A DNA stretch of 64,000 bases from positions 1,116,001 to 1,180,000 of the forward strand of contig CP137871.1 in the NCBI GenBank assembly GCA_034406715.1. Direction: 5' to 3'. This document shows positions 46,609 to 56,811 of the stretch, piece after piece (position 1 is the stretch's first letter; every line of letters starts with the position of its first letter). Both the position numbers and the translations under genes were made by a program. This stretch comes from Rhodotorula mucilaginosa (lineage: Eukaryota; Basidiomycota; Microbotryomycetes; Sporidiobolales; Sporidiobolaceae). The notes beneath the pieces were generated by a model. The model did no database searches and was not told the DNA's origin. It saw only the letters and a list, made by a program, of their open reading frames with translations.

Positions 46609-48344
46609 TCAGCCGAGCAGGCTCTTGAGGAACGCATCGTTGGTCGGCTTGCGACCCAAGAAAGCGACGAGCGAGTCCATCTCGTCCCTGCAGCAGCAAG
46701 CGCACGCATTCAGATGTCAGCACAGTGTGATCATACGTCACAGCTCCGCAGGGCACAGGGCAGGCAGAACTGACCGGCTTCCTCCCGGCTGCAGAATCTC
46801 GCGACGGTAGCGCTGTCCAGCGGCGGCGTCCATCGGGTCCTTCTCGAATACGGTCGCGTACATGTCGGTCGAGAACACCTGCGAGTACAAGTATCCGTAG
46901 TAGCCTGTAGGGAAGAAGTCGTATTCCGTCAGTCGCTTCTCGCTCGCGCTGGTCCGCGCTCGGGACGCGAAAACGTACCAGCCGAGTAGCCGCCTGCGAG
47001 ACAGAACATGGCTTGGTCAGTCTCTACATTGTAGCTCCTAGAGCAGACTGCAATCGCCACAGAGCAGGTGGAACGATCGCAAGAAGCTGCTCTGAAGAGA
47101 AGCCGACGATGGGGACTGACCAGCAATGTGCGCAAACCCGCTCTGGCCGCCAACGACCTGATCTCCGATGGTGACGAGACTCGTCTGCTCGCGCAGGTCG
47201 CACCACAGCTTGCTCATCTCGTCCGGCGAGAGGTTGTACTTGTCCGTGTGGAGGGCCATGTCGTACTGCAGAGAGGTGCGTGTGTTCGCGCGCGAGTCAG
47301 CGTTTACTTTCAAGCACCCACCTTGCCGAAGGCGTATATTCTTCCTCATCTCCAGGACAGAGAGAGGCCCCCGGAGAAGTTCAGAAATACAGACGAAGAC
47401 GGAGGAGGGGTGGGGCTCGCTCACCTTGCCGAAGAAGAGTTGACGCAAGTTGAACAAGCCCTGACCGAGCTTGCGCGACTTGATCAACTTGTCAATCAAG
47501 TCGTCCGGGAGCGTCTCGCCTTGGCGCTCATAGTGCGACGAGACCCGCTTGATGATCGACGGCGTCCAGATAAAGTTCTCGTTCATCTGCGAGGGGGCTT
47601 CGACCTGCGTGTGTAGAGCGGGGGTTATCAGCACGTGTCGGAGGGATCTTTCTTTTTGTCCAGGAGGGAGAGGAAGATGCGAAAAGCGGCTTACAAAGTC
47701 GCGAGAGACGGCCGTGCCGTGGAAGCGGGCGTACTGCGTCTTGGAGCACAATCCGTGGAACGCGTGACCGAGCTCGTGCATGAACGTGACGACGTCGTCG
47801 TGTTTCTACGTCGACCACCTCGTCCCGCTAGTCAGTCTCTCCATACCAGAAGTGAAGACGGAGAGCGAGGAGAAAGAGGAGAGAAAGACGGAAAGGCGAA
47901 GGGGGGCTCACCATTGTGGCTGGACGTCCCGGCGTCGGTTTTGACAAGTTGGCGACCATGCAGACGACGGGGAACTGCCGCTCCTTGGTCTCGGGATCCG
48001 TCCAACCCGGGATCAATCCCCACACGGCCGCGTGTCCGTACTTGTTCTCCCTCGGGCTCAAGTCCAAAAACATGTAACCGAGGAACGCGTCCCGGTTCCC
48101 AGACTGGGCCTGCCCCGCTTCCCATACGGCATAGAGTTCGGCGTCGTCGTGCCAGGTGATGCCGCCGACGGCTTCGTCGCGCGGGACGGCGACGAGTTCG
48201 ATCCCGAGGAGGTCTTTGTAGATGTCGAGGACGGCGGGGACGACTTTCGAGACGGGGAAGTACTCCTTGACGAGGTTGTCATCTGTTGGCAGAGTCACAA
48301 TGGAACACGGTCCGGTCCGAGAAAACATAGTCTCGCTGGTCAGC

Positions 48345-48375
<31 letters not shown>

Positions 48376-50088
48376 TTAAAAGTAAAAAAAAGCGAGAAAA
48401 GGAAAAGGGAAAAAGAAAAAAAAGGAAAGGAGAAGGACGCACCGAGATCGAGCGCCTTTTCCACAAAGACGCGATCATAGTAGCGGTAGTCCCACAAGTT
48501 GAACTTGTCGTCCGGTGCGAGTCCGCGGAGCTCGTGCTCGGCGCGCTTGAGCTCGAGGAGCTCGTCGCGCTCTTTGAGGCCGAGCGGGCGCAGCTTTTGT
48601 TCGAGGTCGGCGAGGAAGGCGTTCACTTCGGCCGGAGTCTTGGCCATCTTGACCTATGCGTGAGAGTGGGTCAGGGGTGTCAGCGGGCGTTCCACCGAAC
48701 GAGAGGGCGGCAGAACGGGCCCGTATGTTCTACTGACCCGCGACGCACCTCGAGCACCCATTCAGCATGGTTCTTGTACCCCAACAACTTGGCCGCTTCG
48801 TCCCGCAGCCTCGTAATCTCGCTCAAGACGGGCGCGTTCTGGATCGTCTTGTTCTCGTACGAGAGGTTGGCGCGCTTGCGCGTCTCGGGCTGCGCGGCGT
48901 ACTTGAACACGGGGACAATGTCGGGCGTCTTATGCGTCACCTGCGCGTGTGGCGTAAAAGTGGACGATGGTACCGCGGAAGTTAGTATTGCGAGGAAAGA
49001 CGGGCCCACCGAGAAGGAAAAACAAAAGCTGCCCTGCCTTGTATTTGGTAACGCCGTCTTCCTCGACGGTCGTGTATCCAGAGACGACATCCTCCGGCAC
49101 GCCCTCGAGCTCCTATATAACCCGCATGCCAAGCAAGGCGTTTGTCACTCAGTCTCGGCGCAGGAAAATTGATTCGGGGAAAGAAAGAATGGAACGCTTT
49201 CTCGCGCGGACGGACCTCTTTCGTGAAGAGCAAGAAACCCTTCTCCTCGTTGCAGGCGCGCTGGAACTCGACTTCGAGTTCCATGATGCGCTTTTTGAGC
49301 TGCAGGAAGACGCCGTGCGCCCCCGGAAGTCAGCGTGCTGCCTTCTGCTTCGCAGTGGCAAGTAGAAAAGACAGGAAATCTCGTGAGAAGGATTCCTCCG
49401 AGGGGAGTGGACGCACCTGTTGGTACTGCTCTCGCTTGTGCTTTTCGAGTCCGAGTCCGTTCCGCTTGCGTTCGAGGACGACGCGGTCGAGCAAGCGCTG
49501 TTCCTCCGGGTTCAGGTTGACGGTACCGGACTCGGCTGCGTGCTCCTGGGCGTCGAGGACGGCCTCGTACACGTCCTCGCGTCCGATCATGTCCACGCTC
49601 CAAGCCTGGACGGCCTTGTCCGCCTCGACCGAGGCGTCGCGGATGTCCTTGTCGGTCGAGACGTACTGGAGAAACAGGGCGGGTTCGAGGGTGCGGTCGC
49701 ATTGGGCGGATTTGACGGCGAGGGGTTCTACGATCGAGTGGAAGGTGCGGTCGGGTTTCGGAGTGCGGGCGAGGGCGTCGAGGAAGCGGTCAAAGTCGGC
49801 GAGGGTTTCGGCAGTGAGGGTCGGGATCCGCGTGGGCGAGTAGTCGGCCCAGCGGGGTGGCAGGACGGGCGGCTTGGGGTAGGTGTCCATGGTCGGCGTA
49901 GTCGTCGTGCTAGTCCAGTAGCGACGGTGTGCCGGCAGAGGGGGGCGGATCAGGGGGAGCGAAGGGGAGGAGTGAGCGCCGGTGAGACTGGGGGGTGGTT
50001 GCGGGATGCGGATGACGGAGCGAGCGAGCGACTGGCGCAGCGTGCGAGTACTGCAGCGTGCGAGGCTCGGCGTCCTCGCTCGGAGCAT
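46609..50088 (-). CDS. PRD1: M3 family metallopeptidase, saccharolysin / thimet oligopeptidase type
   Basis: Zinc oligopeptidase that degrades short peptides. ATG 50088 gives MLRARTPSLARCSTRTLRQ SLARSVIRIPQPP, basic, Ser/Arg-rich and free of acids, like a mitochondrial presequence; a second in-frame ATG at about 49890 (MDTYPKPPVLPPRWADYS) would give a cytosolic form. The N-terminal helical part has IVEPLAVKSAQCDRTLEPAL and LQYVSTDKDIRDASVEADK. The catalytic exon holds VVTFMHELGHAFHGLCSK (HExxH) and then VEAPSQMNENFIWTP with the third zinc ligand Glu. The end reads GGYSAGYYGYLYSQVFS and NDAFLKSLLG with TGA at 46609-46611. About ten introns, one with a 26-G run. About 770 residues. Confidence 0.92.
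48350..48375 (+). repeat. 26-base G homopolymer in an intron of the M3 peptidase gene
   Basis: An uninterrupted G run at 48350-48375, followed by AT-rich, purine-rich DNA to about 48440. It lies within the intron joining ALDLD to NLVKEYFPVSK (roughly 48283-48439), so the transcript carries a C run. The intron is about twice as long as its neighbours. Confidence 0.9.
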
Positions 50089-50184
50089 CAGGGGATGAAG
50101 CCAACCTCCGAGAGCTGAGCCGAGTGGAGCGCATCTCCGAGTCTGCCCTTGGACGGCGACCCTTTACACCAGTTGGTGGTCGCC
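50089..50184. promoter_or_regulatory. Very short divergent promoter of the M3 peptidase and APS2
   Basis: Only 96 bp separate the two proposed ATGs. If the peptidase starts at the internal ATG near 49890 instead, the interval is about 295 bp. No TATA-like element stands out. Confidence 0.45.
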
Positions 50185-50853
50185 ATGCTCAGATTCGTAC
50201 TCGTGCAGGTAACACTCCCAGTTCTCCTCCTCCTCCTCTCTTTCCAGACCTTGCAACTGCCGCTGACCCTCCCTCCCTCTGTAGAACCGGCAAGGCAAGA
50301 CTCGGCTCTCAAAGTTCTACGTCCCGTACGAGGAGGACGAAAAGAGTCGGATACGAGGAGAAGTGCACAGGTTGATCGCACCGCGCGATCAGAAATACCA
50401 GAGCAACTTTGTAGAGGTAAACGCAACACCCTCCCTCTCTCGGTCTCTCTCATCGCCGCGGCGCTGACACCACCGACATGGCTCGCAGTACCGGAACCAC
50501 AAGATCGTCTACCGAAGATACGCCGGGCTCTTCTTCAGCATGTGCGTCGACGCCAACGACAACGAACTCGCGTGGCTCGAATCCATCCACCTCTTCGTCG
50601 AAGTCCTCGGCAAGTCTCTTCCTCTCTTCCTCCCAAACCTGCCTCGGAGGACCGAAATGGGAGTAGCTGCTGACCGCGAACGCCAAACCCGACAACAGAC
50701 GCCTTTTTCGGCAACGTGTGCGAACTCGACCTCGTGTTCAACTTTTACAAGGTGTACGCCATCCTCGACGAGTGCTTCCTCGCCGGAGAAGTCGAAGAGA
50801 CGAGCAAAAAAGTCATCCTCGAACGGTTAGACTACCTCGACAAGCTCGAGTGA
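50185..50853 (+). CDS. APS2: AP-2 clathrin adaptor complex sigma subunit
   Basis: Small core subunit of the AP-2 endocytic adaptor; binds dileucine signals at the plasma membrane. Exon 1 is MLRFVLVQ from ATG 50185. Then [75 protein letters not shown], and [29 protein letters not shown]-type sequence ending LDYLDKLE with TGA at 50851-50853. Four introns. Motifs NRQGKTR, YRRYAGL and [15 protein letters not shown] fit AP-2 sigma rather than AP-1 or AP-3 sigma. About 143 residues, the usual size. Confidence 0.95.
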
Positions 50854-51174
50854 CCCCCCCGCGCGCCCATTCTTTCTTTGTTGTAATCCGATTCCATCCC
50901 TGCGCACCCTCCCCTCTTTCTCTCCGGGTTCCGCTAACAGAGGACGACTGACTGCCGTGGCAAGAGTCGAGATTTTATGGAGAAAGAGAGACGGGTTTCT
51001 GTTCGTGGACAGCACGAAGGAGGAAAGGAGAAACAAGGTGATGGGATAACAACAACAAGGGGGAGTCGTCATCGTCGCCGCCTCTGCGCAAGCGCTCGCG
51101 AGCGAGAGTGTGCATGCATATATATAGAGAGAGAGAGCTTCAAACCAAGCGCGGGTGCCGCGCCAACCCGCAGT
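50854..51174. other. Convergent intergenic between APS2 and the CUE/Smr gene, 321 bp
   Basis: Holds two 3' UTRs. A TATATATAGAGAGAGAGAG tract lies near 51117-51136. No gene seen. Confidence 0.55.
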
Positions 51175-53707
51175 CTACTTGACCCCAAGCACTTTGACCG
51201 CACCTCTCACCCCTCCTCCTGCGGGAGTACTACTTCCACTCGCACCGTTGATCCCCCCACTCGCACTCGCGAGCGTCAAAGGCGAATCGTCCCACTTCCA
51301 GTACCACCCGTGCCGGTCGAGGTGCTTCGTCACGGCCGGAGCGAGGATCGGCGCATTGTTGCGCGAGTGACGCCCGACGCCGGTGATGATTCGGAGAGGG
51401 GGGACGTGCTCGGCTGATGCACACGAGACGAGTCGAGTCGAGTTTGAGAGGGGGGGAGGCAGAAAGGGCGAGGATGAGTCAGCGCTGATGTTGCGGACGT
51501 CTTTTTGGTAGCGAGAGGAGGAGCAAAGTGCTCACCGTCGCGGTTGGCAGACCACCAAGAATTGCACGTCTCGTCGACGATCGTCAGCGCGTGCGCGAGC
51601 GTCAAGCCGTGTAAATCAATCGTGTACGGATCCTGCGTCTTGTGCCTGCAGGCGCGCGGTTTCACCAGGACGAAAAGAAGAGAAAAAATTGTGTGAGAAA
51701 GGGAAAGCGTCAGCGGCGGGTTTTGTTTCTGCGATGAGGAGCTGATGGAAAAGGAAGATCCTCGGCGCGGGAAAACGCACCTCCTTTCTCCCACCGTAGC
51801 CCTCGCGGCCCGTTCTTCCCACTTCCTCCTCTCGCGATCGTACTCCCTCCCCTTCTCGGCCCAATACCCCGCCGCGCCCCTCTCCCCCCTGCCACCGCGT
51901 TGGAAACTCCGCGCCGCAGTCCGGAACGCTTCGTTCCGCTTGACGAGGTACTCGAGCGCGAGCGAGGCGCAGTCTTCGTACGAGTAGCGGTCGGTGGCGG
52001 TGGTAGACGCAGAGGCTGATGCGAGCAGGTGGTTGTTGTTGTTGTTCGCGGTCGTTGCACGGCGACGAGCTGCGGCGGAAGGGACGAGCGTGAACCCCCC
52101 TTTCTCGCCTCCTCCGGCGGCGGCGGCATCCGTCGATGATTCGCGCGCAACGAGCGAAGACAGGGTCAAGTTGGTCCCCATCGAAGCTTCGACCTCTCTC
52201 ACGAAATGGTGCAGGTCCAGCGCGTCGCTCAGATCCCCCTCCGTCGCCGAGAGCAACACTTCGAGGTCATCGTCCGAGGCCCGGTTGGGGGGAACGATCA
52301 GCCGCAATTGGGCGCGCAGCTCGAGCGCGTTCGGGATCTGGGTCGCGAAATCCCGTTCGGTCGCGACTTGGGTCAGGAGGATCGAGATCGTTTGCGGGAG
52401 GGAGGACGATTGTTGGTAGTACGTCGAGGTGACTCGAGTCGGCGGGACGTGCAACAAGGTCGCGAGCAACGACGCTTGCGACGAGAACGACACCCACGCG
52501 TTGGCGCCACTCGGAGCGGCCGCCAACGCCGACACGGCCGTGCCGTCCTCGGCCCCTCTCGCCGCCGAAGCGTACGAGACAGATTGTTGCTGTTGTCGGG
52601 CGGAAGTGAGCGAGTACGAGTTGGCAGCTTTGTGGGCGGCCTTGACGCGGCGCTTTTGTTGCTTGCTCAGGTCGGCGAACCGGTCCGGGTCGGGAGCGGG
52701 TGCGTTCGCGGCCGCGGCTGCTTCGGCGTCGGCTTCGGTCAGGGAGGTGATCAAGTCCTGGGAGAGGAGGTCCTCGATCAGGGCTTCGAGGTCGCCCGGC
52801 TTGGTCGTCGTCGCGAGATCGGCTGCAGCTGACGGATCGGCACCGGCCGAGGACGCTTCTTTGATCTTGGCTTCGAGCTGGGCGAGTTCGATATGAGGAA
52901 ACACGGACGCCAAAAACGCGAGCGGGTCGTCTTGGACGTCGTAGAACGTGCCGAATTCGTCGTCACCGTCGAGGTCGTCTTCGCGGTGCGTCGCCACTGC
53001 AGCCGGATCCCACACGAGGGAGGCAGCGGCGGGGGCCGTCGTCATCTTGAGCGAGTCGTTTGTGTACGGGTGCTGTTCATCGTCATTTTCGCTCGCAGTC
53101 GTGATACTGCTGGCGGTACTGGTGTTGGAGAACCTGGACGGGGCGACGGCGGCGCTCGTGCTCGAGCTGGACCCGCCGCCGAGGCTGGTGGTTTCGAGTG
53201 CGCCGGTGATGTCGGATACTGTATTCCCTGGATGCAGACCGGATCCTGCGCCTGCAGCAGCAGCGAGAGGGCGCCTAAGCTGCTGCTGCTTGGTTCTGGG
53301 AGCGAGTTCGGCAGCTGCTTGATCGAGCAAGCGGAGCAACTCGACTCGCTCGTCTTGGGCGGGGACGGAGGCTAGCGGCACCGACGACGCGTCAGACTCG
53401 ACCGTGGCTGCGAGGGACGTTGTCTGTGCGCTGCTTGGCTCCTCCGATGGCGAGAGGTCGTTGAGGTCGTTGTCCTGATCGGCGGCAGCGACTTGAGCGA
53501 GCGAGGAGAGCAGCTCGCGGGCGGTGTGCTCGTCTTGATGGGAGAGGGGCGAGTCATAGTCTGACAGGATCGCGTACACAAGCGCCGAGTCGAGCGGCGG
53601 GCAGTACTCGGCCTGGGTCCGGGACGATGAGGTCACTACTTCAGGAGGGAAGGGGTGAGGGGAGAGACGGGACGTACGAGGAGGCGGTCTTGCGGGTCGT
53701 CCGACAT
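51175..53707 (-). CDS. CUE, DUF1771 and Smr domain protein (CUE2-like endonuclease)
   Basis: Cue2 and relatives cut mRNA at collided ribosomes in no-go decay: ubiquitin-binding CUE motifs recruit it and the Smr domain cleaves. ATG 53707 gives MSDDPQDRLL, then an intron. In the large exon, a CUE-like segment DPLAFLASVFPHIELAQLEA (about 52,900) and more Ala/Ser-rich linkers, with EVLLSATEGDLSDALDLHHF as a second helical segment. DUF1771 follows: YSYEDCASLALEYLVKRNEA, AARSFQRGG and AAGYWAEKGREYDRERRKWE. The Smr domain reads YTIDLHGLTLAHALTIVDE, then LRIITGVGRHSRNNAPILAP and AVTKHLDRHGWYWKWDDS, ending VKVLGVK with TAG at 51175-51177. The conserved DLHG and GxGRHS motifs are intact. A Gly/Ser insert precedes the last strand. 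The phase of the first intron is unresolved. Confidence 0.87.
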
Positions 53708-53881
53708 GCTCTACGTGGAACTGGTCAGTAGCAGCTGACTACTGTATGCGCTACGCGGGCGACAATCGACCGAGAACTGATCGAGGTGTCTGTCTGTTGC
53801 CGAGAGCTCTCGACCTCGCAGCTTGCGCTCTCCTTCCTTCCTGTCTTTCCTTCTTTTACCTTACACCCTTTATAGACAACT
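53708..53881. promoter_or_regulatory. Divergent promoter, CUE2-like gene and small Cys-rich gene
   Basis: 174 bp between the two ATGs, CT-rich towards the small gene (53829-53868). No specific site is claimed. Confidence 0.45.
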
Positions 53882-54307
53882 ATGTGCAAGCCAGCCATCT
53901 GCGCGAACGAGGTCAGTCCGCCCCGGTGATCTCCCCTCTTCACTCCGTCATCCTGACAACTCTCTCTCTCCAAAACAGAATTGCCACAAGAAGACTTGGT
54001 CAGTCCCACCACCGGCTCTACACTTGTGGACCGATTCTCTCCTGCGTCCGCTGTACCTCCGACTCCTCCTCTACGCCGTCGTCGTCACCTCGCCCGCAAC
54101 CAGCTGAACCCCGGCAATAGAAACAAACCCCCCCGCTCGACTTCTTCTTCCCACGTATGCTGACCTGGAACTCGTGGGAACAGGTGGGGCTGCGGACAGC
54201 ACATCGCCAGCGTTATGGACCAGGTCCCCGCCGACGAGCAGTGCCACTGCGAGTCGCACAACCCGCTCAAGCCGGGCGAGAAGCCGCCACCCTCATCGAC
54301 CAAGTAG
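53882..54307 (+). CDS. Small conserved fungal Cys-rich protein (CKPAIC/WWGCG type)
   Basis: Three exons build a 57-residue protein. Exon 1 (53882-53911) encodes MCKPAICANE; exon 2 encodes NCHKKTW and shares its last codon with exon 3; exon 3 encodes WGCGQHIASVMDQVPADEQC, HCESHNPLKPGEKPPPSSTK and TAG at 54305-54307. The phases agree at both joints. Six cysteines and two histidines arranged CxxxxC, CH and GCG...C.C suggest a metal-binding knuckle. I recall the pattern CKPAIC...KTWWGCG as a short conserved family in many fungi with no assigned function; that is memory, not a search. It is too small for ordinary gene finders and lies divergent from the CUE2-like gene. Confidence 0.75.
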
Positions 54308-54614
54308 AAACCTCCCAACCCTATCTCGTCATGCTGCTCCCCGAAAGGTCAAGACGCGCTCGGGGAGGAGGAACTTGTACAACACTCAACTCTTGGAGGG
54401 AACGAAGGCGTCGAGTCGACTCATTCGTAGGAAATCCTCTTCACATGCTATATTTGCATCGCACCCATGTTGGCCGCTTTCACGAGACATCCCACTGGGT
54501 GATGGCGAGAGACAAAGCACACACACCGCCAGAAGGGAACGCAAGACCGCCGGCAACTGATCTTGGTTGGGGAGAGGACTTGAATCGCAATCCTGACGGC
54601 CGAGTTGCATTTCA
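54308..54614. other. Convergent intergenic after the small Cys-rich gene, 307 bp
   Basis: 3' UTRs of two converging genes; AT content rises around 54420-54470. No gene seen. Confidence 0.55.
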
Positions 54615-56555
54615 TCATCTTTTGGAAGATTCATCGTCCTCCTGAGACGCTGGCGCCAATACCGTGTCGGACCCGAGTCTCGCAGGCGGCAACACCCCGA
54701 ACGGCGAACTCGACGCCGCCGCTCCCCCCTGATCCGCCACCGACTCGGCCGCTCCACCTCCACTATTCGCCGCTGCCGCCAAGGACACCGACGAGCGAAC
54801 CTGAGTTCTCGGACCTCCTCCTGCTCTTGCGCTCGTCGTCGCGCGAGGGGGGAACAACGTCGGCGGAGCGAACGAGACAGGCCGTCCAGCCATCGTAGCG
54901 GGCGGCGGCGGCGCGAGGGGAAACGTCATCGGATGTTGGCGACGCGCGTGAGCAGCCGAAGATGATGCAGCAGTACTGGTGGGGTGGTGGTGGTGGTGCG
55001 GCGGCGCGCTGCTGACGGTGGTCGAGGTACCTATTTGGGACGCTGCGGGAGGCGGGAGAGGGCGGACGTTTCCCAGCCCTGTTGCGCTTACGGAAGAGGA
55101 GCCGATACGAGCCCACGGAGCTGGCGTGATGAGAGGACCATCGAGAGGGGACGTGACGGCGCCGTCTTGTTCCCCTTCTTCTGCTTCTCCTCCTTCTTCT
55201 CCCACGTCGTCGGCCAGCCTGTCGCCTGAACTCGGCAACGTCTCGCCCGTCGCCCTATCGGTCCATCTCATCCCCACCTCTCCAAACCGACAATGTTGCA
55301 CCACTGGCACCTTGCCCAACACCTCGACCTTGTACATGTCCCACAACCCTTTCGTCACCTTGTGCCAACTCGGGACGGTCGTCGCGATCTGGTGCAGGAG
55401 CGGAGAGTGTTCGTGAAAGGGTCCGCGTTTGAGGGCGTGGATGTGCGCGATCGAGGAGAGGAAGAGCGAGGACGGAGCGCGAGAGGCAATGTCGGTGGCG
55501 TTCAAGAGGGATGCGGGGCGCAAGGTCGGGTGGCCTGCCAGCCAGCGTATTGGAAGTGAGTACGAACACGCCTTTCGACACAGCCCAGCCCGGCCCAAAC
55601 ATAAGCAGGGCCGAGACTTTGCAAGGAAAGCCGCGCACGACTCACCGACCAGTTGCGAGGCGCCAAAGAGGTAGACGAGATGCTGGTGATCGTCCAGTCC
55701 CCACACGCCTTTACTCCCCGCCGGTTCGAGCCTAAACACCTTTTGCACTTGACGACACAGCTCGATGTACTCGGCAAAGACCCTCACGACGAGGGCCTGT
55801 TCGTCCGGCTCGGAAAAGACGCCGAGTCGGCAGAGCGTGACGAGGTAGCAGAGGAAGGAGAGCTCGTGCCCTGTGCCGTAGTCGAGTCGCTGCGGGGAGC
55901 CGAAGGACGACAAGAGGTGGAACGAGAGTTCCGGTAAAGCTGCGGCGGCTAGATTCGGCGCAACGTGGGCAGTGTCGAGCAAGTCGCGTTGGAAGGCATT
56001 TTCGGCCTAAATCCGCCCAAGAGAAAGAGGCGGGGTCAGTTTGCCGCCCCTCCCACAAGGAGCCGATATCCACAGAGGGAGCATAAGCTGCGCACCTGCT
56101 CTAGGCGGCCTAGCCAGTCGCGGAATGCCTTGTTACCGAATCGCTGCGGACCTTGAGCCAACGTAGTCTCGGCGACCCAGTCCCTCGCTCGGCGCAGAAA
56201 AACGACGAGCTTCTTCGTAGGCTAGTGCCGCAGACACAAACATCGTCATCTTCAGTGTGTAAAGTAGGTCTTCTCATGAGCCACCGCTACTCACCTCGGA
56301 TTCGAAGCATTCGACTGTGTTGCTCTTGCCCTGCACCGCTGCCGTCATGCGCAAGATGGTCCGTTCGAGGTCGGCATAGGCATTGCTCCTGAACCACGGC
56401 GCCAAGTCTGCCTCGGTAAAGATCTTGCGGCGCGGCGCACTCGCTGGCGGCGAGGAGGAGGATGATGGTGATGACGGAGTTGATGATGAGGAGGCTTCGT
56501 CGACCGCGGCGGAAGAAACGAACGGCGGAATGGGCAGAACGACTTCGCTCGTCAT
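54615..56555 (-). CDS. RRD1: PP2A phosphatase activator (PTPA), peptidyl-prolyl isomerase RRD1 type
   Basis: PTPA proteins load metal into and activate PP2A-type phosphatases and have prolyl-isomerase activity. ATG 56555 gives MTSEVVLPIPPFVS, a Ser-rich linker, then IFTEADLAPWFRSNAYADLE. Later exons: RFGNKAFRDWLGRLEQ, LLDTAHVAPNLAAAALPELS, YGTGHELSFLCYLVTLCRLG, GVWGLDDHQHLVYLFGASQL, then HPTLRPASLLNATDIASRAP, GPFHEHSPLLHQIATTVPSW, KVTKGLWDMYKVEVLGKVPV VQHCRFG-type sequence. These are the core PTPA blocks, in order. The C-terminal 200 residues are disordered (His, Ser, Ala, Pro rich, with a run of five His), which fits RRD1 with its extended tail better than RRD2. Four introns; stop at 54615-54617. 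Confidence 0.92.
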
Positions 56556-56811
56556 ACCGACGGCAGCTTGTCAAGTCGGGGTGTGCAGCGCGACAAATGG
56601 CAGAGTGAGAGAGAGGGAAGAACTCTGGCGAGGCGGTGCAGCTCTCTCAGCGATTTAAAGGGAGCCTGCAGACGAGGACAACCCGCATTCACAGATGCGC
56701 AAGCTCGCGAAAACAGACAGGATCGCCCTCCCAATCAGAATTGTGACGTTGCTCCCGACGCGAGAAGAAAAGGGGAATGCAATTCTACCCCAAGTCTGTC
56801 GCGACCGCAGC

